From HyVt-105 sp049975425 (lineage in GTDB: Bacteria; Bacteroidota; Bacteroidia; Bacteroidales; VadinHA17), in NCBI GenBank assembly GCA_049975425.1, contig JBNGDI010000001.1, forward strand, positions 150,007 through 214,006: 64,000 nucleotides of DNA, written 5' to 3'. The notes beneath the pieces were generated by a model. It saw only the letters and a list, made by a program, of their open reading frames with translations. It was not told where the DNA came from and ran no database searches. Below, one piece after another: positions 52,414-61,197 of this stretch; positions within the stretch are counted from its first letter, which is position 1; each line of letters starts with the position of its first letter. The position numbers and the translations under genes were made by a program.

Positions 52414-52542
52414 CCACCCCTGTCACCGGCGGCTGCCTTCGTCAGCCACGCCGGTTTTCCTCCGGTCCCTTATGCCGGCAAGCCGGCAACGGTGCCAAAG
52501 AAAAACCGGCTATCGCTTGCGCGATGCCGGTGACAGGGGTGG
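52414..52542. repeat. Hairpin-rich GC block with 17-bp terminal inverted repeats
   Basis: CCACCCCTGTCACCGGC (52414-52430) is repeated in reverse complement at 52526-52542. Inside are GGCTG/CAGCC (52431-52447), several CCGG/GCCGG units and a strong stem CCGGC-ATCGC/GCGAT-GCCGG (52506-52530, loop TTGC). The right arm touches the 3' end of tRNA-His, and the left arm touches the assembly gap. It may be a dispersed repeat that broke the assembly, or a structured RNA. Confidence 0.75.
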
Positions 52543-52617
<75 letters not shown>

Positions 52618-52768
52618 ATGTAAAGTGGTGGCAAAGATACATAATTTTTCCTGACCTTATAATTGCCTTTTTTCAAAATTATCCGCCATGAAAATGAACT
52701 TTCCCCTGCAATCATTTTATTAAGGAAATATTCATTTTATTTTTACGTTCTGTTCCATCAAAGAACCA

Positions 52769-54118
52769 TTGACATTGTTCCTGAATAAATACATTAACAA
52801 TATTTCGAGCCTTCAGACTTTTCAACTGGTAAGGTTCACAACCTTCCTGCTGATCAGTATCCTGTTTACGAAAAGCTCCCTGTCTACCGCCGACATCGGA
52901 AGGTTCGAGATGTTTCTGTTCATCGCTTCTTTTCTGAGCTTTTTCTGGATCAATGGCCTGATCCAGTCGTTTCTGCCCCTTTACCAGAATAATGTGTCGC
53001 ACCGCACGGCTGAAAGGAAAGAAACCGACCGGTCGCCGGAACTTTTTAATGCTTTTCTCCTGATCAGCTTTTTCAGCTTCCTGTTCTTTCTGTTCGGCTG
53101 GACCATACGAAACCATTTTTCTGTTTTCGGAATTTCTGGAAATGTCCCATTCCTCAATCTGCTCCTGGTATATATTCTGCTTAGCAATCCGGCAATGATG
53201 GTGGAATATGTCTACCTCCTGAAAAACCAGTCGCATAATATCCTGCGCTACGGATTTGTTTCTCATGCCGTCTTGCTGATGGTGGTTACTGTTCCTGTTT
53301 ACCTGGGGTATGATATTCTCTGGTCCATCTGGGGGCTGATCATTGTGGCGGTCGTCCGACTGATATGGCTGGGTATACTCATGGCACGATATGCGGAATT
53401 CAGGGTGTCATGGTCTTTTATGCGCGAACACCTGTATCTGGGAATGCCGCTGATTATCAGTACGTTGTTAAGCGGTTCTGCCCAGTATATCGATGGGGTG
53501 ATTATTTCCAGCAAATTCGATGCGGAAGCTTTTGCCAAATTCAGGTACGGGGCCAAAGAATTGCCTTTTGTTCTGTTGCTGGCCAACGGCCTGAGCAATG
53601 CCATGCTTCCCGAATTTGCCAAACCGGGAAATCTGAAGAAATCCCTGGCAGAAGTCAGAAAAAAATCGAAACGGCTGATACACCTCCTTTTCCCGTTGTC
53701 TATCTTCTTCCTGCTGATTGCCAGATGGATGTATCCGGTTCTGTTCAATGAAAATTTCCTTCGCAGTGCCGATGTGTTTGTGGTGTACCTGCTGTTGATT
53801 ATCAGTAGGCTGCTGTTTCCGCAAACCGTATTGATCGGATTGAAAAAAACCCGTGTGATCATGCTGGCCTCCTTTGTCGAAATTGTTTGCAATGTAGCCT
53901 TGAGCCTCTGGCTGGTAAAAGATTACGGTCTGGTAGGTGTGGCTGTGGCTACTGCCATCGTATTTGTTCTGGAGAAATTGCTGCTGATACTTTATAACTA
54001 TTTCAGCCTGAGGATCCGGCCCAACGAATACATACCCGTAACCCTTCACCTGGTGTATTCTGCCATTCTGATCGTGACCTTTGTCCTGATTGATCATGGG
54101 GTACTGGTGATCCGGTAG
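52769..54118 (+). CDS. Oligosaccharide flippase family protein
   Basis: A 449-residue membrane protein with about 12 hydrophobic segments, of the Wzx/MATE-like polysaccharide exporter family. The N-terminal LQTFQLVRFTTFLLISILF is typical. No ATG or GTG lies upstream in frame within the 150 bp after tRNA-His, so the start must be TTG at 52769 or 52775; the first internal ATG would remove the first helix. It would move lipid-linked sugars across the inner membrane. No glycosyltransferase genes are adjacent, and downstream yggS is on the other strand. Confidence 0.85.
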   Translation: MTLFLNKYINNISSLQTFQLVRFTTFLLISILFTKSSLSTADIGRFEMFLFIASFLSFFWINGLIQSFLPLYQNNVSHRTAERKETDRSPELFNAFLLISFFSFLFFLFGWTIRNHFSVFGISGNVPFLNLLLVYILLSNPAMMVEYVYLLKNQSHNILRYGFVSHAVLLMVVTVPVYLGYDILWSIWGLIIVAVVRLIWLGILMARYAEFRVSWSFMREHLYLGMPLIISTLLSGSAQYIDGVIISSKFDAEAFAKFRYGAKELPFVLLLANGLSNAMLPEFAKPGNLKKSLAEVRKKSKRLIHLLFPLSIFFLLIARWMYPVLFNENFLRSADVFVVYLLLIISRLLFPQTVLIGLKKTRVIMLASFVEIVCNVALSLWLVKDYGLVGVAVATAIVFVLEKLLLILYNYFSLRIRPNEYIPVTLHLVYSAILIVTFVLIDHGVLVIR

Positions 54119-54220
54119 GAGAAAAATCAAAAGCATATCAGCCACGATGAATGGAATGGCTTGAAATCAGCTCATATTCATAGATATTGTCGTGTATGTA
54201 CGATGCGAATAATCCTGGGA

Positions 54221-54877
54221 TCAATGATCCCTGGCACCGAATAGCATCGTGCCGATCCGGACCATATTGGCTCCTTCTTCAATGGCAATCTTAAAACTGT
54301 TACTCATTCCCATGGACAGATAACGCATTTCCACGCGGGGTATTTCCTTCTTTTTTATTTCTTCAAACAATGATCTGGTGATCTTGAAATAGGGCCTTGC
54401 CTTTTCGGGGTCCCCGAATCGTGGACCCATGGTCATCAAGCCCTGAATGCGAAGATGAGGGAATTCATGGATTTGAGAAATGAGTTTTTCTGCATTTTCG
54501 GGCAAAACATCGGTTTTGTTCGATTCTTTTCCACTGTTCACTTCAATAAGTACCGGCATTTCTTTATTCTCCGCAGCACAGTGCTTATTGACTTCTTCAG
54601 CTAATCTCACCGAATCCATCGTCTGGATCATGTCAAACAGCCTGACGGCCTTCTTTGCCTTATTGCGCTGCAAATGACCTATCATATGCCATTGTACCTG
54701 ATCATCCAGGCTTTCACGGATGCTCTCAGCCTCCTGTACATAATTATATCCAATGATTTTGATTCCTGCCTGAATCGCTTCCCTGACTTCTTCAGGTGAT
54801 CGGGTTTTGGCTGCAGCAACAAGTACCACGCCGTTGGGAAGCAAATCCAGGATTTCCTTTACATTATTTCGGATCAT
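54221..54877 (-). CDS. YggS family PLP-binding protein
   Basis: Binds pyridoxal phosphate and keeps its level and amino acid pools in balance; no catalytic activity is known. The 218-residue TIM barrel has the PLP lysine in VAAAKTRS, HMIGHLQRNKAK, VNSGKESNK, GLMTMGP and the C-terminal LSMGMSNSFKIAIEEGANMVRIG that holds the phosphate. The conserved GENYVQE reads GYNYVQE, so the Glu is replaced by Tyr. It lies 21 bp downstream of the cupin gene on the same strand. Confidence 0.93.
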   Translation of the reverse strand: MIRNNVKEILDLLPNGVVLVAAAKTRSPEEVREAIQAGIKIIGYNYVQEAESIRESLDDQVQWHMIGHLQRNKAKKAVRLFDMIQTMDSVRLAEEVNKHCAAENKEMPVLIEVNSGKESNKTDVLPENAEKLISQIHEFPHLRIQGLMTMGPRFGDPEKARPYFKITRSLFEEIKKKEIPRVEMRYLSMGMSNSFKIAIEEGANMVRIGTMLFGARDH

Positions 54878-54898
54878 CTGAGTATACAGATCATTTTG

Positions 54899-55222
54899 TT
54901 AATGAGACTGATAGGGATCCCATACCACCAGGATGAGGGCTCCCTTTTTGGATTCAAATGGCCCGTGGGTTTCATGGGCATCAAATTTCTGGTAGGTCCC
55001 CGAAAGGAAGGTTTTCCCCTCACTGATGTATTCCCCGTCAATTAAAAAATGTTGTTCTGTGGTGACATGCGAATGAGGGGCCATGTAAAAGCCTTCAGGT
55101 AGTTTCAGCAGGATGGTCTTGGCACCCTTTTCGTCGCGTAATACCATTTTTTTTGTGCCGGAAGGATACTCTGATGCATCTTCCCAGTGCGAATCATTGT
55201 ACACATTGATCGTTTCTTTCAT
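54899..55222 (-). CDS. Cupin-domain protein
   Basis: A 107-residue single cupin of unknown function. Motif 1 is HSHVTTEQHFLIDGEY with two His and the Glu for metal binding, and motif 2 is the HETHGPF stretch with a further His. The ChrR-like cupins have the same size and layout. It lies directly upstream of yggS, so the two may form a small operon. Codon use and length look normal. Confidence 0.85.
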   Translation of the reverse strand: MKETINVYNDSHWEDASEYPSGTKKMVLRDEKGAKTILLKLPEGFYMAPHSHVTTEQHFLIDGEYISEGKTFLSGTYQKFDAHETHGPFESKKGALILVVWDPYQSH

Positions 55223-55484
55223 GATACTTTTTTTTCATGGAAAAGGAAGCAAATAACAACAAATGACCGGCTGTTTTCATAACACAAAAGGATGAACCAG
55301 TTTTCCCGGAAAGCTGTCACCGATCCGATTGTAATTCCCCCGTCCTGCAGATGGTCAGATCATACCTATTAAAATTACTGAGAATTTATTGTATATGCAA
55401 GATTATTTAGATTAAATTAAAATTGATGCCCTCCTGATGGTTGGGATACACCGGGTTGAACCCGTTGTGGCAGGCAGGGGATTT

Positions 55485-55691
55485 TCAGACCAGGTTTTCG
55501 TCCAGGCTCCCGTCGGGAAGCATATGGTCGGGATGGGTCCGGTTGTTTTCTTCCATTTGATATCTGACACAATGCTCCCAATGCCCCAGGCAGTATGCTT
55601 CAATCCATTTTTTATTCAGTTCCCCTTCTTCATAAAACCGTTTCATGGGACATACAGGATACCATTTGCAGGGGAGGCGGGTTTTATCCAT
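55485..55691 (-). CDS. Small four-Cys protein
   Basis: A 68-residue protein of unknown function. CKWYPVCPMKRFYEEGEL, then EAYCLGHWEHCVRYQMEEN hold four Cys (8, 14, 33, 40) in two pairs, which suggests a zinc or Fe-S site. The tail PDHMLPDGSLDENL matches a small family of scattered bacteria and archaea that I recognise by pattern only. It stands alone, 263 bp from the cupin gene. The 217 bp between it and the Bax1-I gene hold a promoter and little else. Confidence 0.7.
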   Translation of the reverse strand: MDKTRLPCKWYPVCPMKRFYEEGELNKKWIEAYCLGHWEHCVRYQMEENNRTHPDHMLPDGSLDENLV

Positions 55692-55868
55692 GTTTTTTGC
55701 ATCTTTTCTTCAGGGAAGGGTTTATGTTTCCTTTTCAACGGGTTGAAAAGAAACAAGGTTATAAAAAACGGGGGAAACCGTTACCTGCTCCAAATAATCT
55801 TTACACACGCAGGGAATTCCTCAGGACATCTGTTTCGTTTCTTCTTTTCAAAAGCGTAAAAATGAGTT

Positions 55869-55876
55869 TATATTTG
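55869..55876 (+). promoter_or_regulatory. -7 promoter box before the Bax1-I-like gene
   Basis: TATATTTG, an exact TAnnTTTG match, 32 nt before the ATG, with TTTTC about 20 nt upstream as a weak -33 box. Confidence 0.6.
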
Positions 55877-55908
55877 CATCAGAATTATCTCGAAAAAGAT
55901 TTTAAACT

Positions 55909-56679
55909 ATGGCCATTACCCGTTCTGCCAATCCGGCATTGAACAAGAGCACTTTCGTAAAAGAAGTCTCCCGCAGTGCCGATTCGCAGGTTATGACCCT
56001 GCAGGGAACCGTGAATAAGGCATTCATTATGCTGATCCTGGTGGTACTGGGAGCAGTGTATACCTGGAACCGCTTTTTTGAGGCTCCACCCGAACTGGCT
56101 GCCCGGGCAGTAACGGGCTGGATGATTGGAGGAGGTATCGGTGGGTTTGTTGTAGCGCTGGTTACCATATTCCGAAGGGCATGGTCGCCGTTTACCGCAC
56201 CGGTGTATGCCGTGCTGGAAGGATTGTTCCTGGGGGCACTTTCAGCTTTTGTGGAGGCACAGTACCAGGGGCAGGGCCTGGTGATGCAGGCGGTGGCGCT
56301 TACTTTTGCCACCCTGTTATCTCTGCTGATTGCCTATAAAACAAAGCTCATTAGAGTAACGCAAAACTTTCGCCTGGGAGTGTTCGCCGCTACCGGCGGG
56401 ATCGCCCTGGTGTATCTCACCTCATTTATCCTGGGATTGTTCGGCGTACAGGTTGGCTTTATTCACGGAAACAGCACCCTTTCCATTCTGGTTAGTGTGG
56501 TGGTGATTGTGGTGGCAGCGCTCAACCTGGTACTCGATTTTGATTTCATTGAAAAAGGTGCCAGGGCAGGTGTTCCAAAATACATGGAGTGGTACGCCGC
56601 TTTCGGGTTGATGGTTACCCTGATATGGCTTTATATTGAATTCCTGCGCCTGCTGAGCAAACTGGCAAGCAGAAATTAA
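55909..56679 (+). CDS. Bax inhibitor-1/YccA family membrane protein
   Basis: A 256-residue inner-membrane protein with seven hydrophobic segments. A polar N-terminus (about 38 residues) precedes the first helix (AFIMLILVVLGAVYTW). The rest has WMIGGGIGGFVVALVTIF, VYAVLEGLFLGALSAFVE and LVLDFDFIEKG, the last holding the Asp pair of the BI-1/YccA type, where such a pair forms a pH-sensitive site in relatives. Role unknown; a calcium leak or stress role is known only in other members. The aminotransferase starts 9 bp after it. Confidence 0.88.
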   Translation: MAITRSANPALNKSTFVKEVSRSADSQVMTLQGTVNKAFIMLILVVLGAVYTWNRFFEAPPELAARAVTGWMIGGGIGGFVVALVTIFRRAWSPFTAPVYAVLEGLFLGALSAFVEAQYQGQGLVMQAVALTFATLLSLLIAYKTKLIRVTQNFRLGVFAATGGIALVYLTSFILGLFGVQVGFIHGNSTLSILVSVVVIVVAALNLVLDFDFIEKGARAGVPKYMEWYAAFGLMVTLIWLYIEFLRLLSKLASRN

Positions 56680-56688
56680 CGGTGGATA

Positions 56689-58191
56689 ATGAACGATCTG
56701 GAAACTTATTTCGCTCCTTTCCGGGAAAATATCGTAGGAAAAGATACCCGGTTTGAATCCCCTTACGGGGAAAAGGAAATTGTATATTTCGACTGGCTTG
56801 CCAGCGGAAGGTTATATGCTCCCATTGAAAAGAGGCTGACTGATGTGTTCGGTCCGTTTGTGGCCAATACCCATACTGAAACCAATGAAACGGGTACCCG
56901 AATGACACGCAGCTACCATGAGGCGCACCGTATCATAAAAAGGCATGTCCATGCCGGTCCCGATGATGTGATCATTACTGCCGGATCGGGTATGACCTCT
57001 ATGGTGAACAAACTGCAGCGGATTTTGGGACTGAAAGGCTGCGGGAAACTGCTGAACAAACGCTGCCTGAATGACGTGCAAAAACCCGTAGTGTTCATTA
57101 CCCACATGGAACATCATTCTAATCATACTTCCTGGTATGAAACCATTGCCGATGTGGAGATTATTGAACCCGGGGAAAATCTTCTGGTAGATCCCGACAA
57201 CCTTCGGGAAGCTCTGAAAAAATTTGAAGACAGGGAATTCAAGATCGGGGCTTTTACCGGCGGATCGAATGTAACCGGTATTATTCCGCCCTATCATACC
57301 CTGGCACGCATCATGCATGAAAACGGGGGGGTGGCATTTGTGGATTTCGCCGCGTCGGCGCCCTATGTGGATATCAATATGCATCCCGGAGACCCTCTGG
57401 AAAAGCTCGATGCCATCTATTTTTCACCACACAAGTTCCTGGGCGGGCCCGGCTCGTCAGGGGTGCTGATTTTCGACAGAAGCCTGTACCATAACGACGT
57501 GCCCGACAATCCCGGGGGGGGCACAGTCGACTGGACCAATCCATGGGGAAACTATAAATACATTGACGATATTGAACATAGGGAAGACGGAGGTACTCCC
57601 GGATTCCTGCAGGCTATCCGGGGTGCTCTGGCTGTCCGGCTGAAGGAAGAAATGAGGGTCGATAAAATGCTGGCGCGTGAAAAAGTACTCGTCGGCAAAG
57701 CCATGACCGGCCTCCGGAAAATTCAAGGCATACACATTCTGGCCGATGATGTGGAAGAACGCCTTGGGGTTATTTCCTTTTATCATGAAGATATTCATTA
57801 TAATTTATTGGTGAAACTGCTGAGTGACCGGTATGGCATACAGGTACGCGGCGGATGTGTTTGTGCTGGTACTTACGGTCATTACCTGCTGGAAGTAAGC
57901 TATGAAAAATCGCGTGAGATCACGGAACTGATCAACACCGGCGACCTTTCGAAAAAGCCCGGGTGGGTACGCTGGTCATTGCATCCCACAACAACCGACA
58001 GGGAAATGGATTATTTTTTAAATGCTCTGGATGACATAGTGAAACACCACAGGGAATGGAGACGAGACTATTCCTATAACAGGCATACCAACGAGTTTGT
58101 CCACAGAAATTATTCACCCCGCAACTACCTTCCTCACTGGTTCAATATGGATCCTCAAAAAACATCTGCTCATGAAACTCCAGGAAGTTGA
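56689..58191 (+). CDS. PLP-dependent aminotransferase class V (SufS-like fold)
   Basis: A 500-residue enzyme with the fold of cysteine desulfurases. The PLP lysine is K249 in SPHKFLGGPGSSG. EHHSNHTSW and FVDFAASAPYVD are the usual cofactor contacts, and RGGCVCAG (386-393) holds a Cys at the site of the desulfurase Cys loop. The C-terminal about 90 residues after the fold (WSLHPTTTDREMDYF, then a basic Tyr/Asn-rich tail) exceed the 400-residue SufS length. The desulfurase activity is not certain. It overlaps the GNAT-like gene by 20 bp. Confidence 0.87.
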   Translation: MNDLETYFAPFRENIVGKDTRFESPYGEKEIVYFDWLASGRLYAPIEKRLTDVFGPFVANTHTETNETGTRMTRSYHEAHRIIKRHVHAGPDDVIITAGSGMTSMVNKLQRILGLKGCGKLLNKRCLNDVQKPVVFITHMEHHSNHTSWYETIADVEIIEPGENLLVDPDNLREALKKFEDREFKIGAFTGGSNVTGIIPPYHTLARIMHENGGVAFVDFAASAPYVDINMHPGDPLEKLDAIYFSPHKFLGGPGSSGVLIFDRSLYHNDVPDNPGGGTVDWTNPWGNYKYIDDIEHREDGGTPGFLQAIRGALAVRLKEEMRVDKMLAREKVLVGKAMTGLRKIQGIHILADDVEERLGVISFYHEDIHYNLLVKLLSDRYGIQVRGGCVCAGTYGHYLLEVSYEKSREITELINTGDLSKKPGWVRWSLHPTTTDREMDYFLNALDDIVKHHREWRRDYSYNRHTNEFVHRNYSPRNYLPHWFNMDPQKTSAHETPGS

Positions 58192-59371
58192 TTCTCCACT
58201 AGCCCGAAAAGATTTCCTCAGGGTTCCCAAAATTCTGTACCGTAACGATCCAAACTGGGTGTGCCCGCTGGATAATGATATAGAAGACATCTTTACACCC
58301 GGTAAAAATATTTCCTTTCGTCGGGGAGAGGCTTCCCGGTGGATCCTCAAAGATGACCACGACAGGTTGATTGGCCGTGTGGCAGCCTTTATCCATGAAG
58401 AAAGATCCAGAGAATATGAACAGCCTACCGGGGGAATGGGGTTTTTCGAATGCATCGATGATCGTGATGCAGCTTTCCTGCTTTTTGACACAGCCAGGGA
58501 ATGGCTGGCTGCCAGGGGGATGGAAGCTATGGACGGACCCATCAATTTTGGGGAAAATCATAACCACTGGGGATTGCTGGTGGAAGGATTTATGCAACCC
58601 GGTTATGGTATGCCGTATCATTTCCCATATTACCGCAAACTGTTTGAAAGCTACGGGTTCAAACCATATTTCAAACAGTACAGCTACCACCGCGACCTTA
58701 CCACGGTTAAAACGTTTCCCGAACGGTTTATGAAAATTGCCGACTGGGTTTCCAAACGGCCCGGTTTTAGCTTCCGCCATTTTACCTTCCGGGAAACCGA
58801 CCGGTTTGTTAACGATATGGCTCATATCTATAACGAAACCTGGTCGACTATCAAGGAAGACTATACCCCCATGGATGTGGAGGAGGTGAAAAAAGGACTT
58901 CGTCAGGCAAAACCAATCATCGATGAGGAACTGATCTGGTTTGCATACTATCAGGACGAGCCCGTTGCCTTTTTTATCCTGTTCCCCGACGTGAATCAGA
59001 TATTAAAACACCTGAACGGGAAGATGACCCCCTGGAACATGATCAAGTTCCTCTACCTGAAAAAAATACATACCATGACCCGCATGAGGGCCTTTGTTGC
59101 AGGAGTAACCCCCAGATACCAGAACTCGGGAATCGAATCGGCCATATTCAAGCATCTTTTCGAAGTGTTCAGGAAAAAACCCTATTACCGGGAAATTGAA
59201 CTGTCGTGGGTTGGCGATTATAACCCCAGAATGAAAGCAATTTATGAAGCCATCGGGGCCGTACACGCCAAAACACATATAACCTACCGTTTCCTTTTTG
59301 ATCCGGAACGCCCCTTTAAAACCTATGTGGAAGAAATAGGCGTCATGGGACAGGAACAGAAAATCAAATAA
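58172..59371 (+). CDS. GNAT-like protein of unknown substrate
   Basis: The ATG at 58172 (MKLQEVDSPLARKDF) gives 399 residues, with a start inside the end of the aminotransferase gene. The reading from a TTG at 58097 would add 25 poorly typical residues. Conserved stretches FLRVPKILYRNDPNWVCPL, GRVAAFIHEE, GFFECIDD, DGPINFGENHNHWGLL and, near the end, GVTPRYQNSGIESAIFKHL with WVGDYNPRMKAIYEAIGA mark a double GNAT fold common in this phylum. The acetyl-CoA loop is Q-N-S-G-I, not the classical RGKGIG. Function unknown; coupling to the aminotransferase suggests a shared pathway. Confidence 0.83.
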   Translation: MKLQEVDSPLARKDFLRVPKILYRNDPNWVCPLDNDIEDIFTPGKNISFRRGEASRWILKDDHDRLIGRVAAFIHEERSREYEQPTGGMGFFECIDDRDAAFLLFDTAREWLAARGMEAMDGPINFGENHNHWGLLVEGFMQPGYGMPYHFPYYRKLFESYGFKPYFKQYSYHRDLTTVKTFPERFMKIADWVSKRPGFSFRHFTFRETDRFVNDMAHIYNETWSTIKEDYTPMDVEEVKKGLRQAKPIIDEELIWFAYYQDEPVAFFILFPDVNQILKHLNGKMTPWNMIKFLYLKKIHTMTRMRAFVAGVTPRYQNSGIESAIFKHLFEVFRKKPYYREIELSWVGDYNPRMKAIYEAIGAVHAKTHITYRFLFDPERPFKTYVEEIGVMGQEQKIK

Positions 59372-59396
59372 CAGGGCAAATAATCATGCCGGGTTA

Positions 59397-59428
59397 TTTG
59401 TCTATTTTGAAATCAATGTGTATTTTTG
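59397..59428 (+). promoter_or_regulatory. Bacteroidota-type promoter of rpmE2
   Basis: TTTG at 59397-59400, 20-bp spacer and TATTTTTG at 59421-59428, matching both boxes. The leader is about 35-40 nt before the ATG at 59472. Confidence 0.7.
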
Positions 59429-59471
59429 CAAGCCCAAAGGAAACAGTTAGAAAGAGAAGGAGAATCGAATC

Positions 59472-59738
59472 ATGAAAAAGGATATACATCCAAAAAATTA
59501 CCGCCTGGTGGTATTTAAGGATATGTCAAACGGTGAAACATTTATTACCCGTTCTGCAGCCCCTTCCCGAGAAACCATCAAACTGGATGACGGAAAGGAA
59601 TACCCCCTCATCAAACTGGAAATTTCCAATACCTCGCATCCCTTCTTTACCGGGAAGATGAAGCTGGTGGATACGGCAGGACGTGTAGACAAATACATGA
59701 ACCGGTATAAGAACCACCTGGACAAAAAGAAGAAATAA
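59472..59738 (+). CDS. rpmE2: Large ribosomal subunit protein bL31 type B
   Basis: The 88-residue zinc-free form of L31: MKKDIHPKNYRLVVFKDM at the start, SNTSHPFFTGKMKLVDTAGRVDKY in the core and a Lys-rich end. It has no Cys, unlike the zinc-binding type A protein. In other bacteria the type B form replaces type A under zinc limitation. Whether a type A copy exists here cannot be told from the window. It has its own promoter and terminator. Confidence 0.96.
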   Translation: MKKDIHPKNYRLVVFKDMSNGETFITRSAAPSRETIKLDDGKEYPLIKLEISNTSHPFFTGKMKLVDTAGRVDKYMNRYKNHLDKKKK

Positions 59739-59765
59739 GATTCATCACAGATGAAGTGTTCTTCC

Positions 59766-59792
59766 AAAGCTCCTGTAACGGGGCTTTTTTTT
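59766..59792 (+). terminator. Rho-independent terminator after rpmE2
   Basis: AAAGCTCC pairs with GGGGCTTT (one G-T pair) around loop TGTAAC, followed by a run of Ts, 28 nt after the stop. Confidence 0.9.
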
Positions 59793-59939
59793 TCTCAAAC
59801 GGAAGAAAGGCAAAAAAGCCGGGTACTGCCCGGAATGCAGCGGGACAGTGCATCTGCGAGTACATGAACAGGACACGGCCCGGCCATTGTTTGTAAAATT
59901 TTGTATATTGTACATGGTGTACCAATAGGATTAAACTGG

Positions 59940-61130
59940 ATGACCCGACTTATTTTGTTCGACGGCCCGTACAGAGAGCATCTGCTGCCGCTTACGTATA
60001 CACGTCCCGTTTCTGAATTGCGAACGGGTATTCTTACCATAAGGGAAAAATGGGAAAAAATACTCGGGCTCAGGGCTTCCTGGCTTACCCTTCCATATTT
60101 GCAGAGTATGTATCCCTGCTCAGCGGGCAGCGACAACCTTTTGATATCTGCTTCCCTCCTGCCCGATGAAAGGCTGGTGGATGAAATACAGGCACTGAAA
60201 ACGGGTGAATCGCTGTATGCCGGGAATACATTCCTGGCCGGCAGAACGGATGCGGGAAACCCTGACATTTTGCTGCAGCCCGGAAGGAAGAACGGAAAAG
60301 GAAAAAAATATGAGCATCCGGTGAGGGAAATAAGATATCCCTGGGACCTGTTTGTTATGAACGGGGTAGAGATAGAGAGTGATTTTCGCCTGCTGACGAA
60401 GGGAAGAACTTCTCTGCCCCTTCCTCAGGGAAGCAGAATACTGGGGGATCATCCCCTGTTTCTCGAAGAAGGCGCCGTTATGGAATATTGCACGGTGAAT
60501 ACCCGTTCAGGACCAGTATATATCGGTAATAATGCCGTGGTTTCCGAAGGGTCGATGATCAGGGGACCCTTTGCACTGGGCGACCGGTCGGAAGTGCGCA
60601 TGGGAGCCCGGATATATGAAAATACCTCTGCCGGCCCCCGATGCAAACTGGCAGGAGAGATCGTTTCATCCGTGATTCTGGGGTACAGCAACAAATCGCA
60701 TGAAGGTTTTCTGGGCCATTCGGTAGTGGGGGAATGGTGCAACCTGGGAGCCGATACCAATACCTCAAACCTGAAAAACAATTACGCTTCAGTGAAGGTG
60801 TGGAATTATCCCTCGGAAAGATTCATATCCACCGGGTTGCAGATGTGCGGCCTGATCATGGGCGACCATTCAAAATCGGGTATCAATACCATGTTCAATA
60901 CAGGTACCGTGGTGGGGGTTTTTGCCAATATATTCGGCGACGGGTTCCCCAGAAATTTTATTCCTTCTTTTTCATGGGGAGGAGCTGCCGGATTTCAGGT
61001 GTATAATCTGGAAAAAGCACTGGAGGTAGCCCGGATTGTTATGAGAAGGAGAGACAGGGAACTGACCGGGGAAGAAGAATCCGTTCTTCGGCATGTCTTC
61101 AGCCAGACAACCCGCTTCCGTAAATTTTGA
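59940..61130 (+). CDS. GlmU-like putative sugar nucleotidyltransferase (NTP_transf_4 type)
   Basis: The ATG at 59940 (MTRLILFDGPYREHLLPLTY) gives 396 residues; an upstream TTG would add 13 residues before it. The N-terminal about 190 residues match the NTP_transf_4 type, a divergent nucleotidyltransferase without the usual GxGTRM loop, seen in TRPVSELRTGILTIREKWE. The C-terminal part is a left-handed beta-helix with hexapeptide turns (VYIGNNAVVSEGSMIRGPF, then GEWCNLGADTNTSNL). Known members are annotated as GlmU-like; the sugar is not known. The 148 bp before lon hold a regulatory region. Confidence 0.87.
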   Translation: MTRLILFDGPYREHLLPLTYTRPVSELRTGILTIREKWEKILGLRASWLTLPYLQSMYPCSAGSDNLLISASLLPDERLVDEIQALKTGESLYAGNTFLAGRTDAGNPDILLQPGRKNGKGKKYEHPVREIRYPWDLFVMNGVEIESDFRLLTKGRTSLPLPQGSRILGDHPLFLEEGAVMEYCTVNTRSGPVYIGNNAVVSEGSMIRGPFALGDRSEVRMGARIYENTSAGPRCKLAGEIVSSVILGYSNKSHEGFLGHSVVGEWCNLGADTNTSNLKNNYASVKVWNYPSERFISTGLQMCGLIMGDHSKSGINTMFNTGTVVGVFANIFGDGFPRNFIPSFSWGGAAGFQVYNLEKALEVARIVMRRRDRELTGEEESVLRHVFSQTTRFRKF

Positions 61131-61197
61131 TGCCCGCTGATCCTGTGCCGGGAACTTTTTCGTTTTTCCTGCGTTAAATCACCGGCACAATGAATTT

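Noticed and set aside
55412..55603. Second open frame on the minus strand overlapping the four-Cys gene
   Set aside because: Different frame with no conserved pattern; the other frame has four Cys in two pairs and a conserved tail.
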